A stretch of 64,000 nucleotides of DNA from Nemopilema nomurai (taxonomy: Eukaryota; Cnidaria; Scyphozoa; Rhizostomeae; Rhizostomatidae): positions 2,306,228-2,370,227 of the forward strand of contig ML133436.1 in the NCBI GenBank assembly GCA_003864495.1. Direction: 5' to 3'. Below are positions 62,501-64,000 of the stretch, piece by piece. The position numbers and the translations under genes are program-made. Position 1 is the stretch's first letter. Each line of letters starts with the position of its first letter. Under the pieces are notes generated by a model that worked only from the letters and a program-made list of their open reading frames with translations, did no database searches and had not been told where the DNA came from.

Positions 62501-63835
62501 GACGATTGTGATAAAATTTGTTGGTGAACTTGTAGTATTTTGAATTCTTTTTATCCTCATTAACCTACTTTGTAATTGTTTTCCTCTAGAATTGAGTAAC
62601 TTTGGAGCTCCTTCTTCATGGCCACTAAAGTTTTCTGTTGTGCTTACGATGAAAGTAAATTCCCACTCGGACGAGTACATCTTCAGCCTGATCAACTCGA
62701 ACAAGTCGGTTGTTTTGGGTGCGAAGCTTGGCTCCGACGTGCTGTTGAATTACAGGAGTAACAATGGCTCATTCAAAACCATCAGGTTCAACATCAACAT
62801 CCCACTGAAAAAGAGTCTTCGCCTCCTTCTGGTGGTTGGTGACAACCAGACTAGCGTATCCATTAATTGCACTAATTTTGTGAGCAGAAACAAACCAAAG
62901 GATTTCCCTACGCTGATGACAGGATCGTTGTCAGTTGGAGCGAAACAGATGAATGAGGTAGTACTGCCCTTCATGTGCATCTTTGTTTGGGACTGCATGG
63001 GAAATTGAACATTTCCAAGCGCCTATTAATCAAGTCAGCAATACCCTTACCTTGTGTAACACATAATAGAACAACATTATGTTGATTAACGTATCAAACG
63101 ACGTATTGCAAAGTTATGTATAGGGGCTGGTATGATTTAAACTCAATCATTCTAAGATTCAGCTCTCCCTTTGCTGGCAATCATAATAAAGATTTTGGAG
63201 TAGCAGCGTGATATAAATAGTATTCAGCAACCTTTTACCCTAATTCAGTGGGAAGATAATAGATGATTAACATGCGATAGAAGATGGGGATCTACTTGAG
63301 AAGTTACAACCCTTTTTCGGTTCTTTTAAACGATTGAAATATTTCAAAGAAACAAACTAGATGCACTGCCTGGATGCCAATTATGAGCACGTCGTTATTC
63401 CAGATGCACTAGATTCTTGGTTTTCCGGTACACAGAGAATGGCTGCAGATCCAGGAACACAACCTGTATCTTTCACATTCAATATAGTTTACATGCACTG
63501 TCAAGAAACCTTTTCTATTCCTGAAACAAACAAACACCTGCCTATCCACCCCGTAGGCCCATGGTACCCACCTCTAAAAACTGAGTACATTTCACAAAAT
63601 ACTGTTGTTGTACAGGTGATATTGAATATACATTGATATAACGCCTTTTTGTGTTATTTTTTATTAAAAGATTCGGTATAATATTGAGTAGCAAGACATG
63701 TTTTTCATTTTTTAGGTGGAAAGTTTCGAATTTAGTCCTCATCCCCAATACGGTGTGCAGTATTGCAACAATGTAGTGGCAGAGCAAAGAGGCAAGCCGA
63801 AAGGAGTGCCGCAACCGGTGGGTGCGGAAAAGCTT
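53534..63835 (+). CDS. Secreted TSPN-domain protein, probably N-terminus of a fibrillar-type collagen chain (partial, three exons)
   Basis: Exon 53534-53642 encodes a signal peptide: basic start MQRPFRLKN, hydrophobic core about residues 13-29, and an A-x-A-type site in GRALA. Exon 62590-62957 encodes a thrombospondin-N / laminin-G-like domain (residues about 37-159: NFGAPSSWPLKFSVVLTM, EYIFSLINS, VVLGAKLGSDVLLNYR, LRLLLVVGD, SINCTNF). Exon 63716-63835 encodes VESFEFSPHPQYGVQYC, corresponding to the end of the TSPN domain in collagens V/XI (IQQFLI..DPKAAYDYC). Phases agree (1 then 0). In fibrillar collagens the TSPN domain belongs to the N-propeptide and a variable region and triple helix follow; no Gly-X-Y repeat is inside this window, so a NELL- or thrombospondin-type protein is not excluded. 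The gene continues past the right edge. The first intron is 8.9 kb, and joining the signal exon to the TSPN exon rests on phase and plausibility. Confidence 0.6.
53751..53870. repeat. 10-bp minisatellite (CTTTGCCTTC)n
   Basis: Twelve contiguous 10-bp units of CTTTGCCTTC and close variants (CTTTGCCTTT, CTTTGCCCTC, ATTTGCCCTA), starting 109 bp after the signal-peptide exon. The last three units are diverged. Confidence 0.95.
54883..54935. repeat. Two-copy 28-bp tandem duplication
   Basis: CAGTTTCTTCTGACTTACGA occurs at 54883 and again exactly 28 bp later, followed by TGAA in both copies. Confidence 0.85.
60892..61019. mobile_element. 128-bp palindromic MITE with TTA target duplication (PIF/Harbinger-like)
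   Basis: The ends are inverted repeats of about 33 bp: AGCCCAATCTCCACTAGGCG at the left and, in reverse complement, AGCCCAATCTCCACTAATCG at the right, both continuing GAAAATTGTCGAG, with two mismatches in all. TTA flanks both sides (60889-60891 and 61020-61022). A 3-bp TTA/TWA duplication is typical of PIF/Harbinger elements. There is no coding capacity. Confidence 0.8.
63361..63636 (+). other. Open frame between TSPN exons, possible cassette exon
   Basis: An ATG-led frame of 91 codons (MHCLDANYEHVVIPDALDSW at the start) lies in the intron between exons 2 and 3 of the TSPN gene. It is preceded by AACTAG and contains CAG/GTGATA at 63615/63616, so bases 63361-63615 would form a phase-0 exon (85 codons) that could be inserted without breaking frame. 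The upstream pyrimidine tract is poor and the peptide does not resemble a collagen segment. It may be chance. Confidence 0.25.
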
Positions 63836-64000
63836 GTAAGTTCATAGCTGTGAATAAAAGCATGTATGCTACCAAGGTCGCTCAAGCAGGCATGGTGACT
63901 CTAACGGTAAAGCTGCTTCACTGGGGCCAGCTTTCGATTAAATTTAGATTGCTAAAAAGCGATGAAACCAGTAATGGTAGCTATATCAAGAGCCATAACC

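Larger units (their letters stand above)
53643..62589 (+). other. Large first intron of the TSPN-domain gene
   Basis: Nearly 9 kb with no supported exon on either strand. It contains a 10-bp minisatellite at its left end, a 28-bp duplication near 54.9 kb, a palindromic MITE at 60.9 kb and several short open frames that look random. Confidence 0.45.

Overview
The window is a piece of animal nuclear genome, AT-rich, with intron-dense genes whose exons obey GT-AG rules, interrupted by single-exon receptor genes. The mix of genes (HEI10, RABL6, CUTA, GCLM, AP3M1, a collagen-like TSPN protein, rhodopsin-class GPCRs without introns) and the exon density suggest a non-bilaterian or early-branching metazoan, most likely an anthozoan cnidarian (coral or sea anemone). 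That placement is an inference; no species marker was seen.

Layout, left to right. (1) 236-2813, minus: first six coding exons of GCLM, the modifier subunit of glutamate-cysteine ligase; the gene runs off the left edge. A good antioxidant response element lies about 240 bp upstream of its ATG. (2) 5234-24530, minus: a complete 19-exon RABL6 (Rab-like GTPase, 768 aa). Its 10.4-kb intron 6 holds three single-exon rhodopsin-class GPCR genes on the same strand. (3) 24531-26679: intergenic, with a MITE-like inverted repeat. (4) 26680-29939, minus: complete 6-exon CUTA. (5) 30077-37539, plus: complete 10-exon HEI10/CCNB1IP1, the meiotic crossover RING E3 ligase. It includes a 16-nt microexon and an intact coiled-coil ORF inside intron 6. 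CUTA and HEI10 are head to head with 137 bp between start codons. (6) 38538-50688, plus: complete 19-exon AP3M1 (417 aa), with a Penelope-like GIY-YIG fragment in intron 15. (7) 53534 to the right edge, plus: signal peptide and TSPN domain of a secreted protein, best read as the start of a fibrillar-collagen-type chain, with an 8.9-kb first intron containing a short palindromic MITE.

Gene models were built by hand: each exon was placed by its similarity to the known human protein, its splice sites and reading-frame continuity. For GCLM, RABL6, CUTA, HEI10 and AP3M1 the phases close across every junction. The host genes are housekeeping or germline functions (glutathione synthesis, vesicle sorting, meiotic recombination, GTPase signalling) and do not form one pathway. 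The parts most worth a second look are the nested receptor cluster, the HEI10 microexon, the short divergent CUTA/HEI10 promoter with an E2F-like site, and the nested coiled-coil ORF.
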